Shown in pieces: positions 14,895 to 23,759 of a stretch of 64,000 nt of DNA (position 1 is its first letter; each line of letters starts with the position of its first letter). Below the pieces are notes generated by a model. The model ran no database searches. It was not told the DNA's origin and saw only the letters and a list, made by a program, of their open reading frames with translations. Where the stretch lies: contig NC_017955.1 of assembly GCF_000306785.1 (NCBI RefSeq), positions 186,001 through 250,000 on the forward strand, given 5' to 3'. The translations under genes and the position numbers were made by a program. This DNA comes from Modestobacter italicus. Lineage in GTDB: Bacteria > Actinomycetota > Actinomycetes > Mycobacteriales > Geodermatophilaceae.

Positions 14895-14922
14895 CGGTGG
14901 AGGCCTGACCCTCCCCTACCCT
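14895..14922 (+). promoter_or_regulatory. Possible promoter of alc
   Basis: CTGACC (14895-14900) and TACCCT (14917-14922), 16 bases apart, resemble actinobacterial -35/-10 hexamers. They lie 43 bases before the alc ATG, which has its own AGGAG site. The match is moderate only. Confidence 0.35.
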
Positions 14923-14965
14923 CGCGGCGCGGGGCAACAGGCGACGCACGAAGAACAGGAGAACG

Positions 14966-16087
14966 ATGACGGCCTTCACCGACCTGCCCGACCTCGCCCG
15001 GCGGGACCTGGGCGGTGCCGTCGTCGCGGCGAACGACGAGTTCTTCGCCGCGCGGGAGAACCTGGTGCTGCCGCACCCCGCCGTCGCGCGCACCGAGTTC
15101 GGGCACAAGGGCAAGGAGTACGACGGCTGGGAGACCCGCCGCCGGCGCAGCCCGGGCCACGACTGGGCGATCGTGCGGCTCGGCGCGCCGGGAATCGTCG
15201 CCGGGGTCGTCGTCGACACCGCGTTCTTCACCGGCAACTACCCGCCGCAGGCGTCGGTCGAGGGCGCCGCCGTCGAGGGGCACCCCTCGGTCGACGAGCT
15301 GCAGAAGGCCGACTGGCAGCCGCTGCTGCCGCTCTCCCCGCTGGCCGGCGACACGGCCAACGCCTTCGCCGTCTCCTCCGACCGCCGGCACACGCACGTC
15401 CGGCTGTGCATCCACCCCGACGGCGGGGTGGCCCGGCTGCGGGTGCACGGCACGGTGGTCCCGGACCCGCGGCTGGTCGACGCGGGCCCCTTCGACCTGG
15501 CCGCGCTGGAGAACGGCGGCCGGGTCACCGCGGTCAGCAACGCCCACTACGGCAGCCCGCACCAGCTGGTCGGCCCCGGCCTCGCCCGGTCGATGGGCGA
15601 GGGCTGGGAGAACGCCCGCCGCCGCGGTCCGGGCAACGACTGGGTCGACGTCGCGCTGGCCTGCGAGGGCGTGGTCGGGCTCGCCGAACTGGACACGTCG
15701 TGGTTCCTGGGCAACGCGCCGGGATCGGCCTCGCTGACCGGCCGCACCGGTGACGGCACGGAGGTCGTGCTGCTGCCCCGAACGGGGCTGCAGCCCGACA
15801 CCCGGCACCGCTTCGTGCTCGCCGCCGGGACCGGGGTGCGCAGCGTCCGGCTGGACGTGTTCCCCGACGGGGGGATGGCCCGGCTCCGGCTCTGGGGCCG
15901 GCCGACCGCTGCCGGCCGGGCGGAGCTCGGCCGGCGGTGGTTCGACGCGCTGCCCGACGTGACTGCGCTCGAGGTGCTCGGGTCGGTCGGTGTCGACCCC
16001 AGCGAGGCGGGCCGGCTCGTCGGGCGCCGCCCGGTGACCGGTGAGCTCCCCGCGCCGGTCGCCCGGCTGGTCCTCGGCGCGGGCTGA
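14966..16087 (+). CDS. alc: Allantoicase
   Basis: This 373-aa enzyme converts allantoate to ureidoglycolate and urea. It shows the two tandem jelly-roll repeats of the family: the first contains GKEYDGWETRRRRSPGHDWA and DTAFFTGNYPP, and the second GEGWENARRRGPGNDWVDVA and DTSWFLGNAPG. The urea released would feed the urease encoded just upstream. It starts at ATG with AGGAG upstream. Length and both repeats are normal for the family. Confidence 0.96.
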   Translation: MTAFTDLPDLARRDLGGAVVAANDEFFAARENLVLPHPAVARTEFGHKGKEYDGWETRRRRSPGHDWAIVRLGAPGIVAGVVVDTAFFTGNYPPQASVEGAAVEGHPSVDELQKADWQPLLPLSPLAGDTANAFAVSSDRRHTHVRLCIHPDGGVARLRVHGTVVPDPRLVDAGPFDLAALENGGRVTAVSNAHYGSPHQLVGPGLARSMGEGWENARRRGPGNDWVDVALACEGVVGLAELDTSWFLGNAPGSASLTGRTGDGTEVVLLPRTGLQPDTRHRFVLAAGTGVRSVRLDVFPDGGMARLRLWGRPTAAGRAELGRRWFDALPDVTALEVLGSVGVDPSEAGRLVGRRPVTGELPAPVARLVLGAG

Positions 16088-16182
16088 GCGCGGGGGCTCC
16101 CCACCCGTACGGGGCATCCAGCGCGCCGCCGATCGCGACGATCACCTCTCCGACGCCCATCCGGCCCGAGAGCAGGCAGCAG

Positions 16183-17703
16183 ATGACCCAGCGGTCCACG
16201 GCACCCCCGCGCGCAGCGGTGGCCGTCGCGTGCGGTGCCCTGCTCGGCTGCCTGCTGGCCGCCCTCCTGCTGCCCGCGACCCCCGCCTCGCACGTCTCGG
16301 ACGTCGCCCAGCTCCTCGCCGCCGCCGCGGCGGCCGCGACGACCGCGCGGTACGCCGGGCACACCGCTCCCGGTCGGGTCCGCGGCGCCTGGGCGCTGGT
16401 CTCGCTGGCCTGCGCCGCCTGGGCCGCCGGTGAGGTCTGGTGGACCTGGGCCGCGGCCACCGCGGACGTCGTCCCCTTCCCGTCCCCGGCCGACGTCGGC
16501 TTCCTCGGCTTCGCGGTGCTGGCCGCGGCCGGGCTGCTGCTGCACCCGGCCACCGGGGAGAGCTCGCAGTGGCAGCGGTTCCTCGACGGCCTGATGACCG
16601 CCGGCGCCGTGGGCCTGGTCAGCTGGCTGACCACGCTGCAGGCCGTGAGCCGGGCCAACGGCGGCGCCGGGCACCTGGAGAGCTTGCTGCTGCTGGCCTA
16701 CCCGGCCTCCGACGTGCTGCTGGTGGTGCTCACCGTCCTGCTGCTGACCCGGACCCGCGGCCACCGCACCGCACTGCACCTGATGAGCCTCGGCGTCCTC
16801 TGCCTGGGCCTCGCCGACAGCGCCTTCGCCTACCTGCAGACGGCGGGCGACTACGACGGCGGCCTCGTCGACCTCGGCTGGGTGGGCGGGTTCCTGCTCA
16901 TCGCCCTGGCCGGGCGGAGCGGCCGGTCCGCCGAGCCGCTGCCGGACCCGCGGGAGGCGAGCGCGGTCGGCGCGCCCAGCCGGCTGGCGCAGGTGCTGCC
17001 CTACGTCCCGGTGGTCGTCGCGCTGTCCGTCGTCGTCGGCTTCACCATGCTCGGCCGGCCGCTGACCCGCGGCGAGATGCTCGTCGCCTGCCTGGTCGTC
17101 GGCTGCCTGCTCGCCCGGCAGTTCCTCACCGTGCGGGACAACGTCCGGCTCGCGGGCGACCTGGCGGCCCGGGAGCGCCAGCTCCGGCACCAGGCCTTCC
17201 ACGACCCGCTCACCGGCCTGGCCAACCGGTCGCTGTTCCAGGACCGGCTCGGGCACGCGCTCGCGCTGCACGCCCGCGACGCCCGGTCGCTGGCCGTCGT
17301 CTTCCTCGACCTGGACGACTTCAAGGCGGTCAACGACTCCCTCGGGCACCTGGCCGGGGACGAGCTGCTGGTCCGGGTGGCCGAGCGGCTGACCGGCACC
17401 CTGCGCACCGGGGACACCATCGCCCGGCTCGGCGGCGACGAGTTCGCCGTCCTGCTCGAGGACGGCGGGGACCCGCTCGGCTCGGCGCAGCGGATGGCCG
17501 ACGCGCTCCGCCAGCCCTTCGCGTTCGGCGGGCAGGAGCTGACCGTGCGCGCCAGCATCGGCGTCGCCGCGCTCGCCGCGGAGGACCCGACCGTCACCGC
17601 CGACCAGCTGCTGTGCCGGTCGGACGCGGCGATGTACGCCGCCAAGCGCGCCGGCAAGGGCCGCATCGTCGGCTCGCGGGAACCGGTCCCCGCCGTCTCC
17701 TGA
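16183..17703 (+). CDS. Membrane-bound diguanylate cyclase
   Basis: This 506-aa protein has about ten hydrophobic segments over residues 12-310, without a MASE signature that I recognise, joined by a short helix to a GGDEF domain (~335-500). The active-site GGDEF is intact at residues 417-421. The inhibitory I-site RTGD stands five residues before it, so the protein should make c-di-GMP under product feedback. No EAL domain is attached. It sits between allantoicase and the convergent xanthine dehydrogenase genes, with no obvious functional link to purines. Confidence 0.93.
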   Translation: MTQRSTAPPRAAVAVACGALLGCLLAALLLPATPASHVSDVAQLLAAAAAAATTARYAGHTAPGRVRGAWALVSLACAAWAAGEVWWTWAAATADVVPFPSPADVGFLGFAVLAAAGLLLHPATGESSQWQRFLDGLMTAGAVGLVSWLTTLQAVSRANGGAGHLESLLLLAYPASDVLLVVLTVLLLTRTRGHRTALHLMSLGVLCLGLADSAFAYLQTAGDYDGGLVDLGWVGGFLLIALAGRSGRSAEPLPDPREASAVGAPSRLAQVLPYVPVVVALSVVVGFTMLGRPLTRGEMLVACLVVGCLLARQFLTVRDNVRLAGDLAARERQLRHQAFHDPLTGLANRSLFQDRLGHALALHARDARSLAVVFLDLDDFKAVNDSLGHLAGDELLVRVAERLTGTLRTGDTIARLGGDEFAVLLEDGGDPLGSAQRMADALRQPFAFGGQELTVRASIGVAALAAEDPTVTADQLLCRSDAAMYAAKRAGKGRIVGSREPVPAVS

Positions 17704-17718
17704 TCCTCCGGTGGCCGG

Positions 17719-20088
17719 TCAGGAGGTGCCGGTGAGGTGCTCCGGGCGCACCGGCACCCGCGCCAGCGGCAGCCCGGTCGCGGCCCGGATCGCGGCCAGC
17801 ACGGCCGGTCCGGAGGAGATGTTCGGCGCCTCCCCGACCCCGCGCAGCCCGTAGGGCGCGTGCGGGTCGGCGTACTCGAGCACCTCCACGCGCATCGGCG
17901 GCATGTCCAGGATGGTGGGGATCAGGTAGTCGGTGAACGAGGGGTTCACGACCTTGCCGTCCCGGATCAGGATCTCCTCCATCACCGCGAGCCCCATGCC
18001 CTGCGCCGTCCCGCCGTGGATCTGGCCGACGACGGCCTGCGGGTTGATCGCCTTGCCGACGTCCTGGGTGCAGGCCATCTCGACGACCTTCACCAGCCCG
18101 AGCTCGGTGTCGACGTCGACGACCGCCCGGTGCGCGGAGAAGGCGTACTGCACGTGCGCGAAGCCCTGCCCGGTCTCCGGGTCGATCGCCTCGGTGGGGC
18201 GGTGCCGCCACTCCACCGTCTCCTCGACCGCGTCGTCACCGAGCAGGTCGGCCAGCGGGACGGCGACCTCCTCGGCGTCGGACACCACCTGCCCCCCGGC
18301 CAGCCGCAGGTCCGGGACGGGGCGGCCGATCAGCCGCTCGGCGCGGGCCAGCAGCCGGCCGCGCACCGCCTCGCAGGCCGCCTTGACCGCGCCGCCGGTG
18401 ACGTAGGTCTGCCGGGAGGCCGACGTGGACCCGGCCGAGCCGACCGTCGTGTCCTTGGGGTGCACGACGACCGCGTCCACGCCCAGCTCGGTGCGGGCGA
18501 TCTGCTGCTCGACGGTCACCAGCCCCTGCCCCACCTCGGCCGCGGCGGTGTGCACGGTGGCCGTCGGCTCGCCGCCGACGACCTCCAGCCGCACCCGGGC
18601 GGTCGAGTGGTCGTCGTAGCCCTCGGAGAACGCGACGTTCTTGTAGGCGACCGCGTAGCCGACGCCGCGCCGGACCCCTTCACCATGGGTGGTGTTGGAG
18701 ACCCCGCCGGGCATGTCCCGCAGGTCCAGCTCGCCGTCGCCGGTGGCCGGCAGCGGCATGGCCTCCAGCCGGCGCAGCAGCTCCGCGACCGGTGCCGGGC
18801 TGTCGATGACCTGGCCGGTGGGGGTGGCCGAGCCCTGCTCCATCGCGTTGCGGCAGCGCAGCTCCACCGGGTCCATGCCCAGCTCGGCGGCGAGCGCGTC
18901 CATCTGCGACTCGTAGGCGAACGCGGTCTGCACCGACCCGAACCCGCGCATCGCGCCGCACGGCGGGTTGTTGGTGTACGCGCCGTAGCAGTCGACGTGC
19001 ACGTTCGGGACGACGTAGGGGCCGATCCCCATCGTGCCGCCGTTGCCCACGACGGCCGGGGTGCTGGAGGCGTAGGCGCCGCCGTCGAACCAGATCGCGG
19101 CCTTCACGTAGACCAGCCGGCCGTCCCGGGTGGCGCCGTGCTCGTACCGCATGGTGGCCGGGTGCCGGTGCACGTGGCCGAAGAAGGACTCCTCGCGGTT
19201 GTAGGACATCTTCACCGGCTTGCCCGTGCGCAGCGCCAGCAGGCAGGCGTGCACGTGCATCGACAGGTCCTCCCGGCCGCCGAACGCACCGCCGACGCCG
19301 GCCAGGGTCAGCCGCACCTGCTCCGGCGGCAGGCCGAGCGCGGAGCAGATCTGCCGCTGGTCGACGTGCAGCCACTGGGTGGCGACGTAGAGCTCGACCC
19401 CGCCGTCCTCGGCCGGGACGGCGAGCCCGGACTCCGGGCCCAGGAAGGCCTGGTCCTGCATGCCGACCTCGTACTCGCCGACCACCACCACCTCGGCGGT
19501 GGGCTCCGGGTCGCCGGTGCGGACCTTGAGGTGCCGCACCAGGTTGCCCTCGGGGTGCAGGTGCGCGCTCTCCCGGCTCAGCTCGGTGACCTCGGCGTCG
19601 GACTCGTGCACCGCGTCCGTGGTCGGGTGGCCCAGCGCCACGCGCGCGTCGGTGACCGGTTCCCAGACCTCGTAGTCGACCCGGATCAGCGCGGCGGCCC
19701 GCCGCGCGGTGTCCGGGTGGTCGGCGGCGACCAGCGCGACCGGCTCGCCCTGGTACCGGACGACGTCCACGGCGAGCACCGGCTGGTCGGCCAGCTCGAG
19801 GCCGTAGACCTTCTCCCCGGGCACGTCGTCGGCGGTGAGCACCGCGTGCACGCCGGGCAGCTGCGTCGCCGCGCTGGTGTCGACCGCCAGGATGCGGGCG
19901 TAGGGGTGCGGGCTCCGCAGCGTCACCCCCCAGAGCATGTCCTCCATCCACAGGTCGCTGCCGTAGGCGAACTCGCCGCGGACCTTGAGGACGCCGTCGG
20001 GGCGCTGGGCGTCGTCGCCCACCCCACCGCTGCCCGGGCCGGTCAGGTGCGCCGGCGCTCCGGTGGGGGTGCGGGTCGGGGTGCTCAT
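17719..20088 (-). CDS. Xanthine dehydrogenase-type molybdopterin subunit
   Basis: This is the 789-aa large subunit binding the molybdopterin cofactor. Conserved elements include GVGGAFGGRED near residue 250, CGAMRGFGSVQ near 370, and the catalytic glutamate in RGVGEAPNISSGPAV near the C-terminus. It would hydroxylate hypoxanthine/xanthine to urate with the 2Fe-2S and FAD subunits encoded next to it. The ATG at 20088 overlaps the 2Fe-2S gene stop by 4 bp. Substrate is inferred from the purine context; related enzymes act on other heterocycles or CO, and it lacks the CO-dehydrogenase VAYRCSFR motif. Confidence 0.92.
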   Translation of the reverse strand: MSTPTRTPTGAPAHLTGPGSGGVGDDAQRPDGVLKVRGEFAYGSDLWMEDMLWGVTLRSPHPYARILAVDTSAATQLPGVHAVLTADDVPGEKVYGLELADQPVLAVDVVRYQGEPVALVAADHPDTARRAAALIRVDYEVWEPVTDARVALGHPTTDAVHESDAEVTELSRESAHLHPEGNLVRHLKVRTGDPEPTAEVVVVGEYEVGMQDQAFLGPESGLAVPAEDGGVELYVATQWLHVDQRQICSALGLPPEQVRLTLAGVGGAFGGREDLSMHVHACLLALRTGKPVKMSYNREESFFGHVHRHPATMRYEHGATRDGRLVYVKAAIWFDGGAYASSTPAVVGNGGTMGIGPYVVPNVHVDCYGAYTNNPPCGAMRGFGSVQTAFAYESQMDALAAELGMDPVELRCRNAMEQGSATPTGQVIDSPAPVAELLRRLEAMPLPATGDGELDLRDMPGGVSNTTHGEGVRRGVGYAVAYKNVAFSEGYDDHSTARVRLEVVGGEPTATVHTAAAEVGQGLVTVEQQIARTELGVDAVVVHPKDTTVGSAGSTSASRQTYVTGGAVKAACEAVRGRLLARAERLIGRPVPDLRLAGGQVVSDAEEVAVPLADLLGDDAVEETVEWRHRPTEAIDPETGQGFAHVQYAFSAHRAVVDVDTELGLVKVVEMACTQDVGKAINPQAVVGQIHGGTAQGMGLAVMEEILIRDGKVVNPSFTDYLIPTILDMPPMRVEVLEYADPHAPYGLRGVGEAPNISSGPAVLAAIRAATGLPLARVPVRPEHLTGTS

Positions 20089-20558
20089 CGGTCGGCTCCC
20101 ATCCGGTCCGCCGCCAGCCGGACCGCGTCCAGGATCTTCTCGTAGCCGGTGCACCGGCAGAGGTTGCCGGCCAGCGCCTCCCGGGTCTCGGCGTCGCTCG
20201 GCCGGCCGGTGCGGGTGATCAGGTCGTGCGTGGCCACCAGCAGGCCGGGCGTGCAGAAACCGCACTGCACAGCGCCGGCGTCGACGAAGGCCTGCTGCAC
20301 CGGGTGCAGGGTGTCGGCGTCGGCCAGCCCCTCGACGGTGCCGACCTGCCGGCCCTCGGCCTGCCCGGCGGCGACCAGGCAGGCGCAGACCGGCAGCCCG
20401 TCGAGGTAGACGGTGCAGGAGCCGCACTCACCCTGCTCGCAGGCGTTCTTCGACCCGGGCAGGCCCATCCGCTCGCGCAGCACGTACAGCAGGCTCTCGC
20501 CCTCCCAGACGTCGTCCACCTGCTGCTCGGTGCCGTTGACGGTGCAGGTCAGCCGCAT
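20085..20558 (-). CDS. Xanthine dehydrogenase-type 2Fe-2S subunit
   Basis: This 157-aa electron-transfer subunit carries two clusters. The plant-type cluster motif is NACEQGECGSCTVYLDG, and the second cluster sits in QCGFCTPG and NLCRCTGY. It passes electrons from the molybdenum site to FAD. It starts ATG one base after the FAD-subunit stop and overlaps the large-subunit start, so order in the message is FAD, Fe-S, Mo. Confidence 0.96.
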   Translation of the reverse strand: MRLTCTVNGTEQQVDDVWEGESLLYVLRERMGLPGSKNACEQGECGSCTVYLDGLPVCACLVAAGQAEGRQVGTVEGLADADTLHPVQQAFVDAGAVQCGFCTPGLLVATHDLITRTGRPSDAETREALAGNLCRCTGYEKILDAVRLAADRMGADR

Positions 20559-20559
20559 G

Positions 20560-21438
20560 TCAGTTCCCCCTCGACTCGTGCCGGTAGTCCGTCCAGGCCC
20601 AGGTCAGCGCGCGGCGGGCCATGACCGACAGCGCGTGCCGGCGGTAGGCGGCGGTGCCGCGGACGTCGTCGATCGGCGAGGACGCCGCCGCGACCAGCTC
20701 GCCGAACCGGCGGGCGGTCGCCGCCGGCAGCTCGGCGCGGGACTCCCACAGCCCGGCGGCGTCGAGCTCACCGGCCAGGAACTCCTCGGCGGCGGGGGCG
20801 CGCCGCGGGGTCGGCGCGGCCGACCCCAGGGCCGCGCCGACCGTGCGGCGGTCCGGGTGCAGCGCCAGGCCGAAGGCCGCGACCGCGATGACCATCGCGT
20901 TGCGGGTGCCGATCTTGCTGTACTGCTGCGGGCCGCTCGGCGGGGTGACGTGCACCGCGGCGATGAGCTCGTCGGCGTCCATCGCGTTCCGCTTGGGCCC
21001 GGTGTAGAAGTCGGTGACCGGGATCCGCCGGCTGCCGCGGACCGACGCCACCTCCACCACCGCGTCGGCGGCCAGCAGCGCGGGGTGCGCGTCGCCGGCC
21101 GGGGAGGCGGTGGCCAGGTTGCCGCCGACGGTGCCGCGGTTGCGGATCTGCGGAGAGCCGATCGTCCGCGCGGCCATGGCCAGGCCCGGCAGGGCGTCGC
21201 CGAGGTCGGTGATGACCCGGGCGTAGCTGACCCCGGCGCCCAGCCGGACGGCGCCGGCCTCGGTGCCCCACCCCTGCAGCTCGCCGACCCGGGTGAGGTC
21301 CAGCAGCAGCGGCGGCCGCAGGTGGCCGAAGTTGATGCCGACCATGACGTCGGTGCCTCCGGCGATCGGCACGGCGTCCGGGTGGGCGGACTTCGCCTCC
21401 AGCGCCTCGGCCCAGCTCGCGGGCTGCAGGAACTCCAT
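20560..21438 (-). CDS. Xanthine dehydrogenase-type FAD-binding subunit
   Basis: This 292-aa flavoprotein of the CoxM/XdhB type has the FAD-binding motif PIAGGTDVMVGIN near residue 27 and GTVGGNLATASPAGD near residue 110; the CO-DH C-terminal domain follows. It is the first gene of the three-gene operon. The ATG is preceded by GGAGG at a suitable distance. It is divergent from the amidohydrolase at 21547, with 108 bases between starts. Confidence 0.95.
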   Translation of the reverse strand: MEFLQPASWAEALEAKSAHPDAVPIAGGTDVMVGINFGHLRPPLLLDLTRVGELQGWGTEAGAVRLGAGVSYARVITDLGDALPGLAMAARTIGSPQIRNRGTVGGNLATASPAGDAHPALLAADAVVEVASVRGSRRIPVTDFYTGPKRNAMDADELIAAVHVTPPSGPQQYSKIGTRNAMVIAVAAFGLALHPDRRTVGAALGSAAPTPRRAPAAEEFLAGELDAAGLWESRAELPAATARRFGELVAAASSPIDDVRGTAAYRRHALSVMARRALTWAWTDYRHESRGN

Positions 21439-21546
21439 CGTCGGTCTCGCCTCCGGTGCAGGGGACGGCCACGGTAACGCCCCGGTGTCACGGTGCGATG
21501 ACGTGCCGGTGCGCGCCCGGACACATCCGGTGGGCAGGATGCGCCC

Positions 21547-22917
21547 GTGCAGACCGCTGAGCTCCTCGTGCACGACGCCGAGCTGATCGCCACCGTCGAC
21601 GACGCCCGCCGGGAGATCGCCGGGGGGTGGGTCGCCGTCACCGACGGGGTGGTGAGCGCCCTGGGCGGGCCGGGTGACCCCCAGCCGGCGGCGGCCCGGC
21701 GGCTCGACGCCCGCGGCTGCCTGGTCACCCCGGGGCTGGTGAACACCCACCACCACCTCTACCAGAACCTGACCCGCGCGTACGCCCCCGCGCTGACCGG
21801 CGGGCTGTTCGACTGGCTGGTGACCCTCTACCCGCTGTGGGCCCGGCTCGACGAGGAGGCCGCGCACGTCAGCGCCTGGGTCGGGCTCGCCGAGCTGGCG
21901 CTGTCCGGGTGCACCACCTCGACCGACCACTCCTACGTGCACCCTCGCGGCGCCGGCGACCTCATCAGCGCGGAGGTGGCGGCGGCCCGGGAGCTCGGCG
22001 TCCGGTTCCACCCCACCCGCGGGTCGATGTCGCTGTCGGTCAAGGACGGCGGGCTGCCGCCGGACTCCGTCGTCCAGGACGACGACGAGATTCTCGCCGA
22101 CTCGCAGCGGCTGGTGGAGCTGCACCACGACCGGTCGGCGACGGCGATGACCCGGATCGCGCTGGCGCCGTGCTCGCCGTTCAGCGTCTCGACCGCGCTC
22201 ATGCGGCGCACCGCCGAGCTGGCCGCGACCCTCGACGTCCGGCTGCACACCCACCTGGCCGAGACGCAGGACGAGGACGCGTTCTGCCTGCAGACGTTCG
22301 GTCGCCGTCCGGTCGACTACCTCGACGACGTCGGCTGGATGACCGACCGGACCTGGCTGGCGCACGTCGTGTGGCCGTCCGAGCCCGAGATCGCCCGGCT
22401 GGGCGCCGCCGGGGTCGGGGCGGCGCACTGCCCGTCGTCGAACATGATCCTGGGCAGCGGCCTGGCCCCGGTCGCCGAGCTGCGCGCCGCCGGCGCCCCG
22501 GTCGGGCTGGGCGTGGACGGCTCGGCGTCGGCGGACTCCGCGTCGCTGTGGCTGGAGGCGCGCACCGCGATGCTGCAGGGCAAGCTCCGGCACGGCGCGG
22601 CGGCGATGTCCGCGCGGGACGCCCTGGAGATCGCCACCCGCGGCGGCGCGGCGTGCCTGGGCCGGGCCGGGGAGATCGGGCAGCTCTCGGTGGGCGCGTG
22701 CGGTGACCTGGCGGTCTGGTCGCTCGAGGGCGTCCGTTTCGCCGGCGCGCTCAGTGACCCGGTCGAGGCCTGGCTGCGCTGCGGCCCGGTGGCGGCCCGG
22801 GAGACCGTCGTCGCCGGCCGGCTGGTGGTCGCCGACGGCGCGGTCACTCATCCCGGGCTCGACGAGCAGCTCGCCGTCCACCGCCGCGTCTCCCAGCGCC
22901 TCCAGTCCGCCGTCTGA
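21547..22917 (+). CDS. 8-oxoguanine deaminase-like amidohydrolase
   Basis: This 456-aa TrzN/AtzB/SsnA-family metal hydrolase has the metal site GLVNTHHHLYQNLTRAYAP near residue 64, the THLAETQDEDAF region, HCPSSNMILGSG and the terminal-metal Asp in GLGVDGSASADS. Those blocks match 8-oxoguanine deaminases, which make urate directly from 8-oxoguanine, and fit its place beside the xanthine dehydrogenase genes. Other aminohydrolase activities (guanine, hydroxyatrazine-like) cannot be excluded. CAGGAT six bases before the GTG start suggests a leaderless message. Confidence 0.82.
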   Translation: MQTAELLVHDAELIATVDDARREIAGGWVAVTDGVVSALGGPGDPQPAAARRLDARGCLVTPGLVNTHHHLYQNLTRAYAPALTGGLFDWLVTLYPLWARLDEEAAHVSAWVGLAELALSGCTTSTDHSYVHPRGAGDLISAEVAAARELGVRFHPTRGSMSLSVKDGGLPPDSVVQDDDEILADSQRLVELHHDRSATAMTRIALAPCSPFSVSTALMRRTAELAATLDVRLHTHLAETQDEDAFCLQTFGRRPVDYLDDVGWMTDRTWLAHVVWPSEPEIARLGAAGVGAAHCPSSNMILGSGLAPVAELRAAGAPVGLGVDGSASADSASLWLEARTAMLQGKLRHGAAAMSARDALEIATRGGAACLGRAGEIGQLSVGACGDLAVWSLEGVRFAGALSDPVEAWLRCGPVAARETVVAGRLVVADGAVTHPGLDEQLAVHRRVSQRLQSAV

Positions 22918-22920
22918 CCC

Positions 22921-22968
22921 GCCGGTTTCGGCGCCGAACCCGCACCAGCTTTCGGCGCCGAAACCGGC
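22921..22968. terminator. Bidirectional terminator hairpin
   Basis: GCCGGTTTCGGCGCCGAA (22921-22938) and its perfect complement (22951-22968) form an 18-bp stem with a 12-base loop. It starts three bases after the amidohydrolase stop and faces the convergent anti-sigma gene. Each arm is itself partly palindromic (TTCGGCGCCGAA). Confidence 0.8.
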
Positions 22969-22975
22969 AAGGGGG

Positions 22976-23042
22976 GCATTCGCGCGCGAAAGCACCTGCG
23001 CTTTCGCGCGCGAAAGCGCAGGGCTTTCGGTACCGAAAGCCC
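22976..23042. repeat. Array of CTTTCG...CGAAAG palindromes
   Basis: Three adjacent palindromes: an imperfect one near 22976-22995 (ATTCGCGCGCGAAAGC core), a perfect 24-bp one at 22997-23020 whose core is GCTTTCGCGCGCGAAAGC, and a perfect 22-bp one at 23021-23042 with centre CGGTACCG. They fill the gap between convergent genes just after the terminator. Confidence 0.85.
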
Positions 23043-23051
23043 CTCGGGTTC

Positions 23052-23759
23052 TCAGCGTTCGAGGGAGCCGCGGGCTACGGAGACGCCGGAGTGGGTGGGG
23101 TCGCCGTCCATCGGCTCCACCGAGACGTCGACCACCGGGTAGGCGCCCAGGTCGAGCCCGTCGGGCAGCGGCAGCACGGTGTCGCCGCGGTGCACCACCC
23201 CGACCGGCACCATCCGGACGGCGTCGGGCTGCAGCAGCCAGACCTCGTAGTAGCCGTCGGGCAGCGCCGGCGCGTCCAGGTCGACCTGCAGCGAGCGGAC
23301 GCCGTCGGCGTCGCGCACCTCGGCCCGGCCGGAGGCGTCCTCGGCGGGCAGCGGGTCCAGCGTGGCCGAGGCGACCACCGCACCGCTCCCGCCGTCGTCG
23401 TCCCGGGTCAGCGCCACGGCGCCGCCGCCGACCACCCCGCCCACGAGGACGGCGGCGGCGACGGTCAGCCAGCGGGTCCGCGACGGCCGCGGGCGCAGCG
23501 GGACGACGTCGGCACCGGCGGACGGCGGGGCGGTCGAGACGCCGGTGGCCGCGGCGATCGCCGTCCAGACCTGCGGGGGCGGGGCGACCTCCGGCGCGGT
23601 GCCCGAGAGCTCGGGCACGGCCAGCACGTCGACCGGACGGCGGAGCGAGGCGACCTCGGCCGTGCACTGCGCGCAGCCGGCCAGGTGGGCGGCGTCGGCC
23701 GCGGGCAGCTGCTCGCCGAGCGCGGCGAGGGCGAGCTGCTCAGGGGTGGAGTGCGGCAC
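23052..23759 (-). CDS. Anti-sigma factor, RskA-like
   Basis: This 235-aa membrane protein is predicted to hold the sigma factor encoded upstream inactive. The cytoplasmic N-terminus has a zinc-type anti-sigma motif (HLAGCAQC, residues ~25-32). One membrane segment (about WLTVAAAVLVGGVVGGG) sits near residue 100, and the outer part is an RskA domain with DGYYEVWLLQP and PVVDVSVEPMDGDPTHSG. It starts GTG 20 bases inside the sigma gene, so the two are made together. Regulated proteolysis of RskA proteins is the known release mechanism. Confidence 0.9.
   Translation of the reverse strand: MPHSTPEQLALAALGEQLPAADAAHLAGCAQCTAEVASLRRPVDVLAVPELSGTAPEVAPPPQVWTAIAAATGVSTAPPSAGADVVPLRPRPSRTRWLTVAAAVLVGGVVGGGAVALTRDDDGGSGAVVASATLDPLPAEDASGRAEVRDADGVRSLQVDLDAPALPDGYYEVWLLQPDAVRMVPVGVVHRGDTVLPLPDGLDLGAYPVVDVSVEPMDGDPTHSGVSVARGSLER

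Noticed and set aside
23021..23042. Palindrome read as an ordinary terminator of the anti-sigma gene
   Set aside because: It belongs to a run of similar palindromes, and a better terminator hairpin already stands at 22921-22968. It is listed as a repeat instead.
20560..23667. Very long minus-strand open frame reaching across the amidohydrolase gene
   Set aside because: Only the first third in position (20560-21438) is a real protein, the FAD subunit. The rest is a high-G+C shadow of the opposite-strand amidohydrolase and of the anti-sigma region.
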